From assembly GCF_016808095.1 (NCBI RefSeq), contig NC_068973.1, positions 32,172,077-32,236,076 on the forward strand: a stretch of DNA of 64,000 bases, given 5' to 3'. The position numbers and the translations under genes are program-made. Shown one piece after another: positions 37,066 through 48,430 of the stretch (position 1 is the stretch's first letter; each line of letters starts with the position of its first letter). Source of the stretch: Vigna angularis. Its lineage: Eukaryota; Streptophyta; Magnoliopsida; Fabales; Fabaceae. The notes below the pieces were generated by a model. The model saw only the letters and a program-made list of their open reading frames with translations. It was not told the DNA's origin and did no database searches.

Positions 37066-38097
37066 ATGGATTCTGGTAACAGTGGAAGCATCTCTTCCAG
37101 CGATGAAGAATACGATTCATCATCACACGCTGATCCATCCTTCCTCAATCATTTTGCTTCCATCTCCCACCCCCAACCATCCCTTGTTCCTTCTCACCCC
37201 TCAATGTTTGATCTCTCCTCAACCTACCTCCATGCTCTCTCACAATCCAACCCAAACCAAAACCCCCACAATTCCTTCTTAAACATCGACTCCCTTGCCC
37301 AAAGATCTCAATCCAATTGCACTCTCCCCGAAACCCTTCCATCTTCTTCATCAGCCACGCCAGCAATAAACCAATGTTTGCCGGCTCCTCAACCCCTCTC
37401 GTCACCACCACAAACCACCAACCTCGTACGCAACTCCAAGAAACGAAGCAGAGCTTCAAGGCGTGCACCCACCACCGTTCTCACCACCGACACCACCAAT
37501 TTCAGATCCATGGTTCAAGAGTTCACTGGAATTCCTGCACCTCCCTTTTCACCTTCCTTCTCTCGCCGCCTCCCTCTTCGCTCAAACCCTTTGCTTTCAA
37601 CTTCTTCAAGGACCTCCTTACACAACAACGCCACCATCAGTCTTTCTCCTAATAATAACTCCATTAACTACCAGCTACTTCCTGATCTGTCGTTACCCTA
37701 TCATCCCCCACAGAATATCATGCAACATCACCCTATTCCCACATTCCACCCCTCTTATTCTCTTCAACCTCTTGTCCCTGCAGGGTTTGGTGCAAAGTCT
37801 CTATTCATGCCCGCTCTTGATGCGCATGATCTGGTGGTTGCACAGGGTCATGAACACGTGGTATCTGAGGGCATGCTTCAGAGGAGTGGCGGTGACGGTG
37901 ACTGTAGAGATGGAAGCATAGTTGGAGGAGGGAGAAGAGATTCGTTTAGGTGCTTGGATGGGAACAACTATGGTGGGTGTAAGCTCAACATCTCGGTTTC
38001 TGCTTCGAGCAGTGTGAACCATGAGAAGAACTTGGAGAATGGTAATTCCCCTAGGGAAGGTGCCGTGGAAGCGTGGATTTGTTCTTCTGATCAATAG
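37066..38097 (+). CDS. VQ motif-containing protein
   Basis: A single-exon ORF of 343 residues. VQ proteins are plant nuclear cofactors that bind WRKY transcription factors through the FxxxVQxxTG motif; here it is FRSMVQEFTG at residues 146-155. Just before it is a basic stretch KKRSRASRR (125-133), a likely nuclear signal, followed by APTTVLTTDTTNF, typical of the family. The rest is Ser/Pro/Asn-rich and disordered, starting with an acidic Ser-rich N-terminus (SSSDEEYDSSS). Most VQ genes in land plants are intronless, as here. The start is the first ATG after a CT-rich leader. Subgroup is not assigned; it looks like the larger VQ proteins related to Arabidopsis At1g35830. Confidence 0.92.
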   Translation: MDSGNSGSISSSDEEYDSSSHADPSFLNHFASISHPQPSLVPSHPSMFDLSSTYLHALSQSNPNQNPHNSFLNIDSLAQRSQSNCTLPETLPSSSSATPAINQCLPAPQPLSSPPQTTNLVRNSKKRSRASRRAPTTVLTTDTTNFRSMVQEFTGIPAPPFSPSFSRRLPLRSNPLLSTSSRTSLHNNATISLSPNNNSINYQLLPDLSLPYHPPQNIMQHHPIPTFHPSYSLQPLVPAGFGAKSLFMPALDAHDLVVAQGHEHVVSEGMLQRSGGDGDCRDGSIVGGGRRDSFRCLDGNNYGGCKLNISVSASSSVNHEKNLENGNSPREGAVEAWICSSDQ

Positions 38098-38344
38098 GAT
38101 CTCGCGTGTGTGAGAGTAAACAGTATACTCAACAGGTGAATCATTGCAGCGTGGAATTTCATACACTGCAATGAATTAAGAGCGTCATCATGATGATGTT
38201 GATCCTAGTGGTGTAATGTTGGTGGTTAGCATTTGCAGCTATCATTTTTTTTCTTTTCTTTTGTTTTTTACTTTAATTTTTTTATATTGTTCAAAATATA
38301 GGTGGATAGGGTGAGATTAATTTAATTTCATAGTATAAGGAGTA

Positions 38345-38347
<3 letters not shown>

Positions 38348-38397
<50 letters not shown>
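38348..38397. repeat. (AT)n microsatellite
   Basis: AT run of about 50 bp, 250 bp downstream of the VQ stop codon and possibly within its 3' region. Confidence 0.97.
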
Positions 38398-38402
<5 letters not shown>

Positions 38403-39099
38403 TATATATATACATACTCCTGTTATTTGTACTTCATGCTCGTGATATCTTTCTTTAGTGTTGGGATCTAAAACTAATATTATTACAAGAATATTAGTTT
38501 CGCCCACATGATCGTACGCATGATTAGATTCGATTATTTAATAATGGCCCTATACTAAAAGTAATTATACATAATGATAATCTTATTATTATGAATAATA
38601 ATGATAATGGGATGATAATTTATTATCTTCATGGACTATTTTTTGAATAGGGTTGCGAATAGAACTGATAGCTAAAAATACTAATGATGAGGTAAAAATG
38701 TACAGATTAGTAAATTTTAGATACTAATATGAAATTCTTTGTGCTTTCCATTGGTAACTATGACAGTAATTACCGTGTGATATGCCACAAAAATATAGCC
38801 AAGCATTTCTTTTTTAACAAGTTGATTTTATATCGTAAAAAATAGAAAAACCCTAGCACAGGGTGTGTGCTAAAGTCCAACGTAGAATGTCTGATTTATA
38901 ACATGTGATATAGAGTTCAGTTGTTGTTATATACGGTCATCATTCATTATAAAACGAACTAAACTTGGTTTAAATTTCAAACTTAGTTACTTCAAGCGGA
39001 GAAAATAGTATATTGTAAGGATAATTTGTAAGTTGATGTGGTAGGCATTTAAAATGTGTTTAATATAAATATTTGTATTTAACCCAACATCATATTTGA

Positions 39100-39183
<84 letters not shown>

Positions 39184-40963
39184 TTAAAAATAGATTGGAT
39201 TTAGTTCAACTTCAGAAGGCTAATTTAAAGAAAAGGATCTTTAGAATGATTATTTTAGCTACATTTTTAGGCGAGCCATCGTTACTATCATTACCAATTT
39301 AAATAGATTAAAGTATAAAAATTAACAAAAAAAAATCATGAAAAAAAGGTTTATTGAATCAACACCCGTCATTTTTATAAATATGGTATATCGAAATTCA
39401 AGACATTAAAATTAAATTCAAATTAGGATTTATTAATGGCTATAAGATTATTAAATTTTAGTTTATTTAGAAACAAGTGACAAAAGATTAAAAAATAAAA
39501 TAAAATTTAAATTTATAAAGCAGCATTTGAAAGAAATAAATAATTATACACTGGAAAAACTATAATTTAATATTTTAAAAGCGGAAGACCTTAAGTATCT
39601 TTACATATCACAAGCATCTTTTGTTAGAGGCAATTATGTTGAAATTGAATAAAACTATTATGTATCATGAAATTCTTTCACCAAAATTCTTTCACTCAAA
39701 AATTTCAAAGTCTGATATTACTAAGCTAAGTGAATCGATTCACATATTTCTTAGTAGCCGCGAGATCAAATGAATCATGACAACGTAAAGAAAATAAGAA
39801 GTCACATAAAGGGATATGGATATATTATAAAATCTGATGATATACATCTTGAACTATTGATTACCGGTAGAACCCTTTTCTACTTATTGCTTATCAAAAT
39901 TTAAAAATCCTAGTTTGTTTGTAAACAAAGAAATGGTTGTTGGACTGAGTTCTGCCTTGTCTTTTAATGAGCTACGATACGAAGCACCTACCAAGAGAAT
40001 GATAATGGTATTTATAAACGAAACTAGCAAATATTCTAACGTACTATTATTAACAGTATTTCATTAAAACCTTAAAATAATATGACTTCCATCTTTGTTT
40101 ATAATTTATAGTTTCGTATACTTCAATGAATGTATTTGCATGTTAGCATTTGTGAGGTGAAAGCTATTGTTGCGGCGGTAGCAGGTTGCAAATAACGCCG
40201 TTACTGTAAGACTCTCTTCGTCGTTGTGGTCCAAATGCTACACTTTTGACTTTGGCTAGAAATACTTTGTTGGCTTATGATCCCTTAGAAATAGCAGTCT
40301 CAGTCATAGGCTGATTATAAAATTTATATTTCAGATCTCGATAAGAAATAAATTCAACTTTGTTTTATCTTATTTTAAAATATTTATAAATAATGCAGTA
40401 GATGTTAATGTTGAATGTTTCTTAATATCTTTAACTAGAACAATTACCCTTGACTTTTTTAACTGCTAAATAAAAAACAATGTTCTATTTAACTTACATG
40501 ACTAAGTGGGCTGAACCAAAGCAGCTGGTCAGTCAGTCCGTCAAAATTGGGTCATGGAGAGTTTACCTTTTATACTCAAATAAAAGATTAGCATCTTCCT
40601 AATCGAATTAGTGATGTTTTTAATTTAATTTATAACTGGTGTTGGTCTACCGGCTGTAATAAATTTTTAATTATAAAAATGGGGAAAAAGAATTGTGACC
40701 GACACAAGTTGACCAAAAAAAATACATTAATGAAAATGTTTTTGGTGTTGTTTTAAATTTAGTGTGCTGTTGAGATGGTAAAAGAAGAGTAATGCATTGA
40801 AACAAAATGTTAATTCACCAACGCTTGCATTTTGCAATATTGTAAATTTGTTCTACTCAATAAATATAATAAATATAGAGACCTCTAAAATAAAATATTT
40901 AATGTGTTATTCCTTTTTCTTTATTATCTCTTATTTAATATAATATTTAAGTATTATTTCTAT
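38398..40963. other. AT-rich intergenic, nothing identified
   Basis: Apart from the (AT)n run at 39103, no gene or bounded repeat is seen up to the CACTA element. Confidence 0.5.
39103..39179. repeat. (AT)n microsatellite
   Basis: AT/TA run of about 77 bp. Confidence 0.97.
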
Positions 40964-40989
40964 CACTAGTAAAAAAAGAGATTTAAACT

Positions 40990-41233
40990 CACACATTATG
41001 CTTTGGTTTCATCAAAACTGAAGCGTATCAAAACACGGTGACAATATTGTAATTCTAAACACATTATATACCTCGATTCTCAATCAACTGCGGCCTAAAC
41101 CGCATACTGCTTCGGTTCCTAGAGCTAACCGAAGCATATAAGCTTTCAAAATTATCAAACTCTGACCTTTCAGCTGACAACTTTTTTGGAGACAAAGATA
41201 CTACCTCGGTTATCACTCAGAACCAAGGCATAT
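40990..41233. repeat. CACTA left subterminal repeats, outer part
   Basis: Palindromic pairs such as GCTTCGGTTCCTAGAGC + TAACCGAAGC and CCTCGGTTATCACTCAGAAC + CAAGGC. In CACTA elements such arrays bind transposase. Confidence 0.8.
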
Positions 41234-42345
41234 TGATAAGTGTGAAAAAGAGTTGTTTTTACACTTATAAATGATCTCGATCTTCTAATTATTCATGTTA
41301 TTACTCAGTTAAATGTTGTAATAGGAAGTAGATTGTTATGTAAATTATTGTACAGGAAAGGATGTATAATGGGGAGTCTGTCAGCCAATTCTCGCATAGC
41401 GCAAGCCAAAATTCGCACTATCAGGAAACGGAAATTCGCATAGCGCACCAATACTTGTGCGTTGTGCGAATAACATCAGTTGAGAGGCAACAGTTACAAG
41501 AAATTCGCATAGCGCACACACACCTGTGCGCTGAGCGAATTAATGAAGTTAAGTGGCTTTAAAAGACGTGACAGAAAGGTAGAAACCATCTTCTGACACT
41601 AGAAAATAGCGAGAAAAATACTAAAGAACTCAATAGACGATCAGGAGACCTTTCAAGACATCAAGACTTCACTTTCTGCAAGGAATTGCTGAAAAGAGTA
41701 CGTTTGAGATGTCTAGGATATGCTAAATTTTCTGTTCATTGGAATTGGTTGTATGACGAAACATTAATGTAAATTTCCTATGCAATATATGTTTTTGTTC
41801 TTATTCTTTTCTTGACTTGCTTTTGATTATACGGAAGTATTAATCTCTTTAAAAGTTTTATTATACTGGAAAGTATTTTTAGAACCAGAAACGTAAGAAA
41901 AGAAACTAAAAGTAACTACGCTAGGAATAGTTTTTGTGCTTTTGGTCATTCTCAACATCTGAAGTCAATGCAAAATTATCTGATGAATTAATTAAGGAAT
42001 TAATAATTCAATAGATAATTTTAGAACTTGTTTTAAGGAATTAAACCAATATACTCTCAAGTGAATGCTTGAACAGAGAATATATGTTGTCCAAAATTTT
42101 ACTGTAATGTTAGTCAAAGACCAATTCTAGTGATCTTTTATCGCATTTTTCAATCTTAATTTTTTTACGTTGTTAATTTCATGCTTAATTCCAAATTGAA
42201 ATCACAAATGTTATCATTAGTAATTGATCTTGATAAATAATTTTAATTGAATAACGTAACTCAAATTCCCTTGGGAGAACGATACTCTTTTACTTATTCA
42301 CTGTATTACTTGAAACAATTTGGTATACTTGCCAAAAAGTTATCA
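41234..42345. mobile_element. Solo LTR nested in CACTA element
   Basis: Starts TGATAAGTGTG and ends AAAAGTTATCA (terminal TGATAA/TTATCA). It is flanked by a perfect 5-bp duplication CATAT at 41229-41233 and 42346-42350. Length is 1112 bp. It contains ATTCGCATAGCGCAC words at about 41452 and 41502, the second in the palindrome ATTCGCATAGCGCAC...GTGCGCTGAGCGAAT. Its end, with GGGAGAACGATACTC and GGTATACTTGCCAA, resembles plant Ty3/gypsy LTR ends. No coding region is present. Confidence 0.85.
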
Positions 42346-42720
42346 CATATATGCCTGCTCTTCCTGCCAAACGTCTGCACTTCCTGCCACGTTGCCCTGC
42401 TGCCACTGTGATGAAATGACTAAAGAATGATATTGCCTCGGTTCTCCAGTCAGCCGAGACAGTATAACCTGCTAAAAAGCAACTCCCTCTAAACATTCTA
42501 CGTTCTAATGAATAAAATACAATAAGATACTGTCTCGGTTGATTGAAACCGAGGCCATAAAGGTTTTTCTGCCTCGGGTGGGCGGCTAACCGAGGCATAT
42601 GGCTCAATTTAATTTAAAAAATTACATTTACTGAAATGTTTATGCATCGGTCTTAGGAATAGCCGAGGTAGTAGGCTCTTTCTGATTCGGTTATTTGGTT
42701 AACCGAGGTAATATCTGGAG
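42346..42720. repeat. CACTA left subterminal repeats, inner part
   Basis: At least four palindromic units: CCTCGGTTCTCCAGTC + AGCCGAGAC, CTCGGTTGATTGAAACCGAG, CCTCGGGTGGGCGGC + TAACCGAGGC and TTCGGTTATTTGGTTAACCG. It is continuous with 40990-41233 before the LTR inserted. Confidence 0.85.
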
Positions 42721-42729
42721 TTAAAAGTC

Positions 42730-43075
42730 CAGAATTGCTAAGTGTTTCGTTCACGCGTTATTTCTTCTTCTTCCTCTGTGCCATTGCCATTGTTCTTCCT
42801 CCACCACTGCCCACTTCCCTCGCCGCCCCAACCCCTCCGCGGTCGTCGCGCTTCCATCGGCGTTCTTGCCCCCGCTTTCATTTCTTCTCCTTCACCCTCG
42901 TCGTGCCTCAACCTTCCGCGACTCTGCCTCCATCTCTCGCGCCTCAACCTTCGTCGCCGCCTCACGCATCTTTCTCCTCACTGGCAACAACATCTTCATC
43001 GCGGTGCCTGCGCCTACGCCTCACTCGCAGCCACTCTACCTTTGTCGTCTCACCATGGTTCTCCTCCTACCCGTG
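42730..43075 (+). other. GC-rich island, probable first exon in CACTA
   Basis: About 350 bp of C-rich DNA in an AT-rich element, open in several frames. It is followed by a good donor CCCGTG|GTAAGTATTC at 43076. It could be the first exon of the CACTA transcript or captured host sequence. No frame gives a recognisable protein, so no CDS is called. Confidence 0.45.
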
Positions 43076-44185
43076 GTAAGTATTCTTTGTTGCCACTATT
43101 TTAATTTTTTTTTCATTTTCAGATTGATTATAGTAGCAATGGTAGTTTTTGTTGATGATAATCTGGGAGATAGAGGGTTTAGCAAAATGCATTAAGAATA
43201 TTAAAATTAGGTGAATAAAATTTTAAATTATTTATGTTAAATTACTTGATAATGTAGATTGATATATATATTTTTGAATTAAGGATATAAAAATTAAGGG
43301 AATAGAATTTTGAATTGTTTGTCTTAAATTGGTTGATAATGTAAATTGGTTTATATTTTTTAATTAAAGATATGCAAATTAGAAAATAATATTTTGAATT
43401 GTTTGTAACATTGGTTGATATGGTGCTAAAATAAACTTTAAGGAGGTTAGGAATCATGAGACTAATTAATGTGTTGTTTGTTTTTTTCTAGATATTATAT
43501 TTTTGAGGTGAGGGACATTCTTCATTGTTGATCGACTTTCACGCTCCTAGGTTCTTATTTTTAAATTTTTCCTTTTACTATGAACATGTAATTATTAGTT
43601 TGCTTGAATATATTGTTTGGTTGAATATATTGTTTGTTTAAATATATTGCATGTTGCATATGTAATTATTTGTTTGCTTGAATATATATTGTTGTTGACA
43701 ATTAGCCTTAGTTTTCCGTTTGAGATTCAATACAAAAATTATTTACTATCTCCAGATTTTTTGAACAAACGTACTATTTACAAATGAATAGAGGAGATGG
43801 TAATAATAATTTACAAGTATTGAATATTGAATTGTTCGGTTGGACAGTTTAAGAAGAGTAATAACTTTTTCATAGTTTATTAATACATATCTATTTTAAT
43901 ATACATGCCATAAATTTCATGAAATTTTGCAGTTGTGTTTTGTATTGATCTTCGGGTGCATATTTGATTGTGATTTATAATCACTTTCATTTCGTGTAAC
44001 CTGAAGACCAATGCGAAATGTTGAAAAAATTTCGTGAAATTTTAGATATGTTGTTTAAAATTGATATGTTTAATAAACTAAAAAAAGTGAAACTTCTTGA
44101 ATGGGATAGGGTCACACCTTGAATATGAAAACGATCAAAGTGATCATTCAAGATTATTGAAATTGTGTAAATAATTTCAGTAAAC

Positions 44186-45037
44186 ATGCGTACGGATTGA
44201 GGGTGGATTAATTTACCACGCATCAACACTAAGTATGAGAGAGGGGTAGAAGAATTTATAAAGTTTGCGCAACATAATGCGAGTACAAGTGGTGATGATG
44301 AAGTCAAGTTCAGATGTCCCTATGTGAACTGTTTGAATGGGAGGAAGTTGAACGCAATTGATATTAGGGAACATCTTATCTGTGATGGTTTCATACGAAG
44401 TTATACAACATGGATATGGCACGGCGAATTAACAGACTTTCCAACTGTCTCTCCAACTGAAAATGTATATGATTCCGCCATGGATATGGAAGATCGACTA
44501 GAAGAAGAAAACTTAGAGGACATGATCCACGATGTTCGCGCATAAGCTTTTGCCCAAGCGCATGTGTATGAAACGATGTCCACTGATGCAGAGACTCCTT
44601 TGTATGTCGGTTCAACTAAGTTCACACGGTTGTTAGCGGTATTAAGGCTCATGAATTTAAAGTTGACCAATGGATGGACTGATAAGAGTTTTACAGAATT
44701 GTTGTCGTTGTTGAATGAAATACTGCCAAATGGAAATACATTACCCACTCGTAATTATGATGCAAAAAAAATTCTTTGTCCGATGGGTATGGAGTATAAA
44801 CGGATACATGCATGTCCGAATGATTGCATATTATATAGGAATGAGAATGAAGTTTTAAAAAAGTGTCCAAAATGTGGGTTATCACGATACAAGTCAAGAA
44901 ACAACAGTGAAGATAGTGGTCACACAAAAAAGAATGGTTCTGCTTTGAAAGTAGTTTGGTACCTTCCACTCGTGGCTAGACTTAAGCATTTGTTTGCGAA
45001 TCCCAAAGACACTAAACATTTGGTTCCATTCCAATGA
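44186..45037 (+). pseudogene. CACTA transposase (TNP2-like), broken
   Basis: One frame resembles the N-terminal half of En/Spm TNP2 transposase. The transposase-associated domain comes first: WINLPRINTKYERGVEEFI, then FRCPYVNCLNGRKLNAIDI and HLICDGFIRSYTTWIWHGE. The start of the Transposase_21 region follows: LLSLLNEILPNGNTLP, MEYKRIHACPNDCILYRNE, KCPKCGLSRYK. In-frame stops interrupt at 44198 (just after MRTD) and 44543. The sequence ends near 45037, where the catalytic core should begin, so several hundred residues are missing. This copy cannot encode active transposase. Confidence 0.88.
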
Positions 45038-45082
45038 TGTTACTTAACATTTTATAATTATGATGATATATTGTAGTGTAAT

Positions 45083-45348
45083 AGACAAATGAGGTCATAT
45101 GAATGTGGTTACTATGTCATGTTTTGGATGATGACCATTATTCGTGCACATTACACCAGTGGATGGCAAACGGTAATACTTAGATTTGAATTTTATTTTC
45201 TCTATAGTTTAGATTTCATATACACTAATTGAAATCATTGTGTTTTATGCAAAGATTCAATAGGACTGCTCCAATTCCAGAGAAGTCACTTCAACTCGTG
45301 AGGAAATCACTTGCTAAATATGTAATTCAATTATATAATAGTATGTAG
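45083..45348 (+). pseudogene. Ulp1-like (C48) protease remnant in CACTA
   Basis: The frame from 45083 gives RQMRSYECGYYVMFWM, then MTIIRAHYTSGWQT, ending at a donor-like ACG|GTAATA (45172/45173). ECGYYVM fits the catalytic-Cys block of Ulp1 SUMO-protease-like domains often fused to or carried by plant CACTA and MULE elements. A second piece (45253-45345) reads RTAPIPEKSLQLVRKSLA and ends at TAG 45346-45348. A direct GT-AG join gives an early stop, so the frame seems broken. The upstream His and Asp parts are absent. Confidence 0.7.
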
Positions 45349-45689
45349 TAGATATTAGGATATAGTAAGTAGTAGATATTATGATATAGTAAGTTCTAAG
45401 TTTATGTTTCTAAGTTGTTTTATGCTTTTGTACGTTATTATTAATTTAACTTTGTACATTGCATTGATTTATGCTTCCAAGTTGATTTATGATTACATTG
45501 GATTGATTTATGCTTCTAAGAAGTTGACTTATGATTACAGTGAATGTATTTATGTTTTAATATAATTTTCATTCAAAATATACGCTTCTGGATTATTTTG
45601 GACTGTTCTGGCTGTAAAATTATATGCAGGTCTATTTCTGCAGTTGGGAATATAACATAAACATACCTGATTTAAAAAAAACAGGGGAA

Positions 45690-46055
45690 TATGCCTCGGT
45701 TAAGACCATAACCGAGGCAGAAAAGCACCCTACGACATCAGTTAACGTCACAACCGAAGCAGAAAAGTTGGCGGATGAAAAAAAAACAAAAAAAAGACTC
45801 TACTGCCTCGGTTAGTGCCCCAACCGAGGCAGTAGAGAGGGACATACGGCCTCGATTCAGAGGGAACCGAGGCATAAATTCCTGCGAAAAAAAATTAAAA
45901 AAATTAAAAAATATAATGCTTCGATTAGCTTTGAACCGAGGCAAAATCCTACCCTTATATGCCTCGATTCAGAACCGATGCCAAAAGTGGTAGACTTTTT
46001 GTCTCGCCCTGATATGCCTTGGTTCAGGAACTGTTGTCTATTGGTTAAAATAACC
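45690..46055. repeat. CACTA right subterminal repeats
   Basis: About six palindromic units, e.g. GCCTCGGTTAAGACC + ATAACCGAGGC, CTGCCTCGGTTAGTGCCCC + AACCGAGGCAG, GCCTCGATTCAGAGGG + AACCGAGGC, GCTTCGATTAGCTTTG + AACCGAGGC. Confidence 0.9.
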
Positions 46056-46086
46056 GCTGTCGTTTTACCTGACTGCACTAGTGTAT

Positions 46087-46554
46087 ATAAATATGTTATT
46101 TTTATTAGATTTAGTATTTATTAATAGAGAGAGTAAAATAAAAGTCTTAATGAAAATATAATAATTCGGTCAGATAAATAAAGTATCTATCATATGAAGA
46201 CAAACAAGAAAATAGAATGACTCTTGAGCCTAGAGGATGGAGATAAAATTTGTTTCCAACCATTTTCCTTCAAGGTAATATATGCTTAGGGTTTAAGACA
46301 AACTTTCAACCGTACATGATTTCGAATATGATTAAGTATGCAAATGGAAAATTGTCTAAAACTACAATTACTCTTTTGTTTTTACTTTGTTATATCAATG
46401 TTCATTTATTTGGTATACACACCTATGCAAAAAAAAAAAAAATTCAAATATGTTTTATTAATTTATCGACTTCTAATAATCACATGTTTCTTTTGCATCA
46501 CTCTAGAATTAATTTAAACAATTTCAAATTATCTTTTGTATTTTGATAATGACT
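46087..46554. other. Intergenic between CACTA and satellite
   Basis: AT-rich with a poly-A run at 46427. No gene supported. Confidence 0.5.
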
Positions 46555-47180
46555 AAGATCAAACAAATATGATAATCTCTTGTTGATTATGATTGTCTCT
46601 TTCTACTTCAATTAATAATTAATATTATGGTCAAACAATTATGATCACTTCTTGTCAATTTCCAACTACTTCAATCAACAATTAAAACCATGATCGAACG
46701 ATTATGATCATATTTTTTTTTTGTTAATTTTTAGCTACTTCGATCAACGAGTAAGATTATGATTAAATATTATGGTCATCTCTTGTTGATTTTCAACTAC
46801 TTCGATCAATAATTAATATTATGATTAGATAATTATGATTGTTTCTTGTTGATTTTCATCACTTCTATCTACAGTTAAGATCATGATCAAATAATTATGA
46901 TGATCTCTTCATGGTTTCAACTATTCTAATAAACAATTAAGATCATTATCAAAGGATTATGACCTTCTCTTGTCAATTATGAATTTCTTATACTTTGATC
47001 AATGATTACGATTGTGATCAAATTATTATGATCGCCTCTTGTTGATTTTAGCAATTTTGATCAATGATTAAGATCGTGATCGATGATTATGATCGTCTTT
47101 TGTTGATTTTGAATCTCTTCTAGTTTGATCAACGATTAAGACCGTGATCATACAATTATGGCTTATTGTCGATTTTCAAC
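46555..47180. repeat. Degenerate ~65-bp tandem repeat
   Basis: The TGTTGATT-like anchor recurs at 46581, 46653, 46722, 46785, 46847, 46910, 46971, 47040, 47101 and 47167, spacing 61-72 bp. Units carry variants of AACTACTTCGATCAA, AATTAAGAT and TATGATCATCTCT. Copies differ by many substitutions and indels, so the array is old. Confidence 0.82.
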
Positions 47181-47589
47181 TTCAAAATACACCTTTATTT
47201 GCAACATTCTTTATGCCTAATAAAAAACCCTGCAAGAACAAAAAAACAATTGTAGTAAAAATGACGATTGATAATATTTCATGTTAAATGTTTTCTAGAT
47301 GACTCCTCTATCAAACGATTCTAGTTGATAAGTCTTCCTTCCAACTTTACATACTCTAATAAAGTCTCTACATCTTAATGATAACTTTTTTTGTCATCAG
47401 ATTTGCTTCATCTCCTTTGTCTTATGACATTGTCTTCCTATTTGTCCTTGTTCATTAAAAGAATGTCATCCGTATATATAAAAAAAAAAACAAATTTTTG
47501 AGGGATTCTGGATAGTCTTCTTGTAGCAAATGAAGTAGTGAAAGAAATGAAAAGAAAAAGAAGAGTGAGATAATAATAAAGATAGACTA

Positions 47590-48430
47590 TGGAAAAACAT
47601 ATATAACTCGGTTAACTAGGATTTTTCTATTATTACATGATGAGTAAACTTGGATTCTGTAACAAATGGATTGGATGGATACGATCTTATCTAGAATGAT
47701 AAACAATTTTTGTATTGGTGAACGAGAGCCCAACCTAATAATGCAAACCAACAAGAGTCTTAAGACAAGGGGCCTCAATGGCTCCATGCTTATTCCTTAT
47801 AATAGCTTAGGAATTAGTAAGATTAGTGAGACAAACTACTAGGAAAAAATTGTTTGAAGGTGTGGTATAGTAAATAGGAAGGATGTAGTGATTAATTTAT
47901 TGCAATTTATTGATGACACACTATTCATATGCGAACCCAAAAATAAAAGTATTCTCATAATAAAATCTATCTTGAAATGTTTTAAATTGATATTTGGATT
48001 GAAGTTTATTTACCACAAGAGTAGGATTGGTGTTGTAGGGAGTGAGGAAGCATTAATGGAGAATTTTTCTAAAATACTTAACTACATATGAAAATGCCAT
48101 TCAAGTACCTAGAATGACAATTGGGAAAATCCAAGAAAACAAAAATTTTGGGATGGGGTGATGGAAAACGTGAGGATTAAGTTGTCTAAAGGTGACATTT
48201 TCAATTTCAAATTGTTCATTTTTAAATTGAAACCAATGTCCTATTGAGTGTTTAAAAACCTTGTGGCTTAAGACAACTTAAAAAAAAGGAGAATTAGAAG
48301 ATAAAACATTTGGATGGAAAGGTTAGAGAAGCAGATTGGTGTAGGATATATGAAATACAAGGAATACTGGAATGCAAGTTACTGGCCAATAATAAAATAG
48401 ATTGGTAAAAGTGCAGGAAACATGTATATT
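47590..48430 (+). pseudogene. LINE (L1-type) reverse transcriptase remnant
   Basis: Fragments in several frames match the non-LTR reverse transcriptase order. A NKSLRQGAPMAPCLF-like piece around 47750 (with shifts) is followed by LLQFIDDTLFICEPK at about 47895, the YADD-type catalytic motif degenerate as FIDD. Next come LKCFKLIFGLKFIYHKSRIG and a MPFKYLE piece near 48100 (usually MPFKYLG). Stops and frameshifts occur throughout, so it is inactive. No 5' or 3' end with poly-A was located. Confidence 0.8.

Larger units (their letters stand above)
40964..46083 (+). mobile_element. CACTA (En/Spm) DNA transposon, defective
   Basis: Begins CACTAGTAAAAAAAGAG and ends ...GACTGCACTAGTG, whose reverse complement starts CACTAGTG. 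The flanking 3-bp duplication is TAT at 40961-40963 and 46084-46086, the size expected for CACTA elements. Subterminal regions carry many palindromes built on CCTCGGTT/AACCGAGG. The interior holds a broken transposase (44186-45037) and a Ulp1-like remnant (45083-45348). Total 5120 bp, of which 1117 bp is a nested solo LTR with its duplication. Stops and missing catalytic parts make it non-autonomous. Confidence 0.9.

Noticed and set aside
37145..37468. Opposite-strand and shifted frames over the VQ gene
   Set aside because: Shadows of the VQ coding sequence, which carries the diagnostic motif.
42735..43195. Three overlapping frames in a GC-rich island
   Set aside because: All are Ser/Pro-rich products of composition and none matches a family; kept only as a possible exon.
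44213..44748. Minus-strand frames over the CACTA transposase
   Set aside because: Shadows of the plus-strand TNP2-like sequence.
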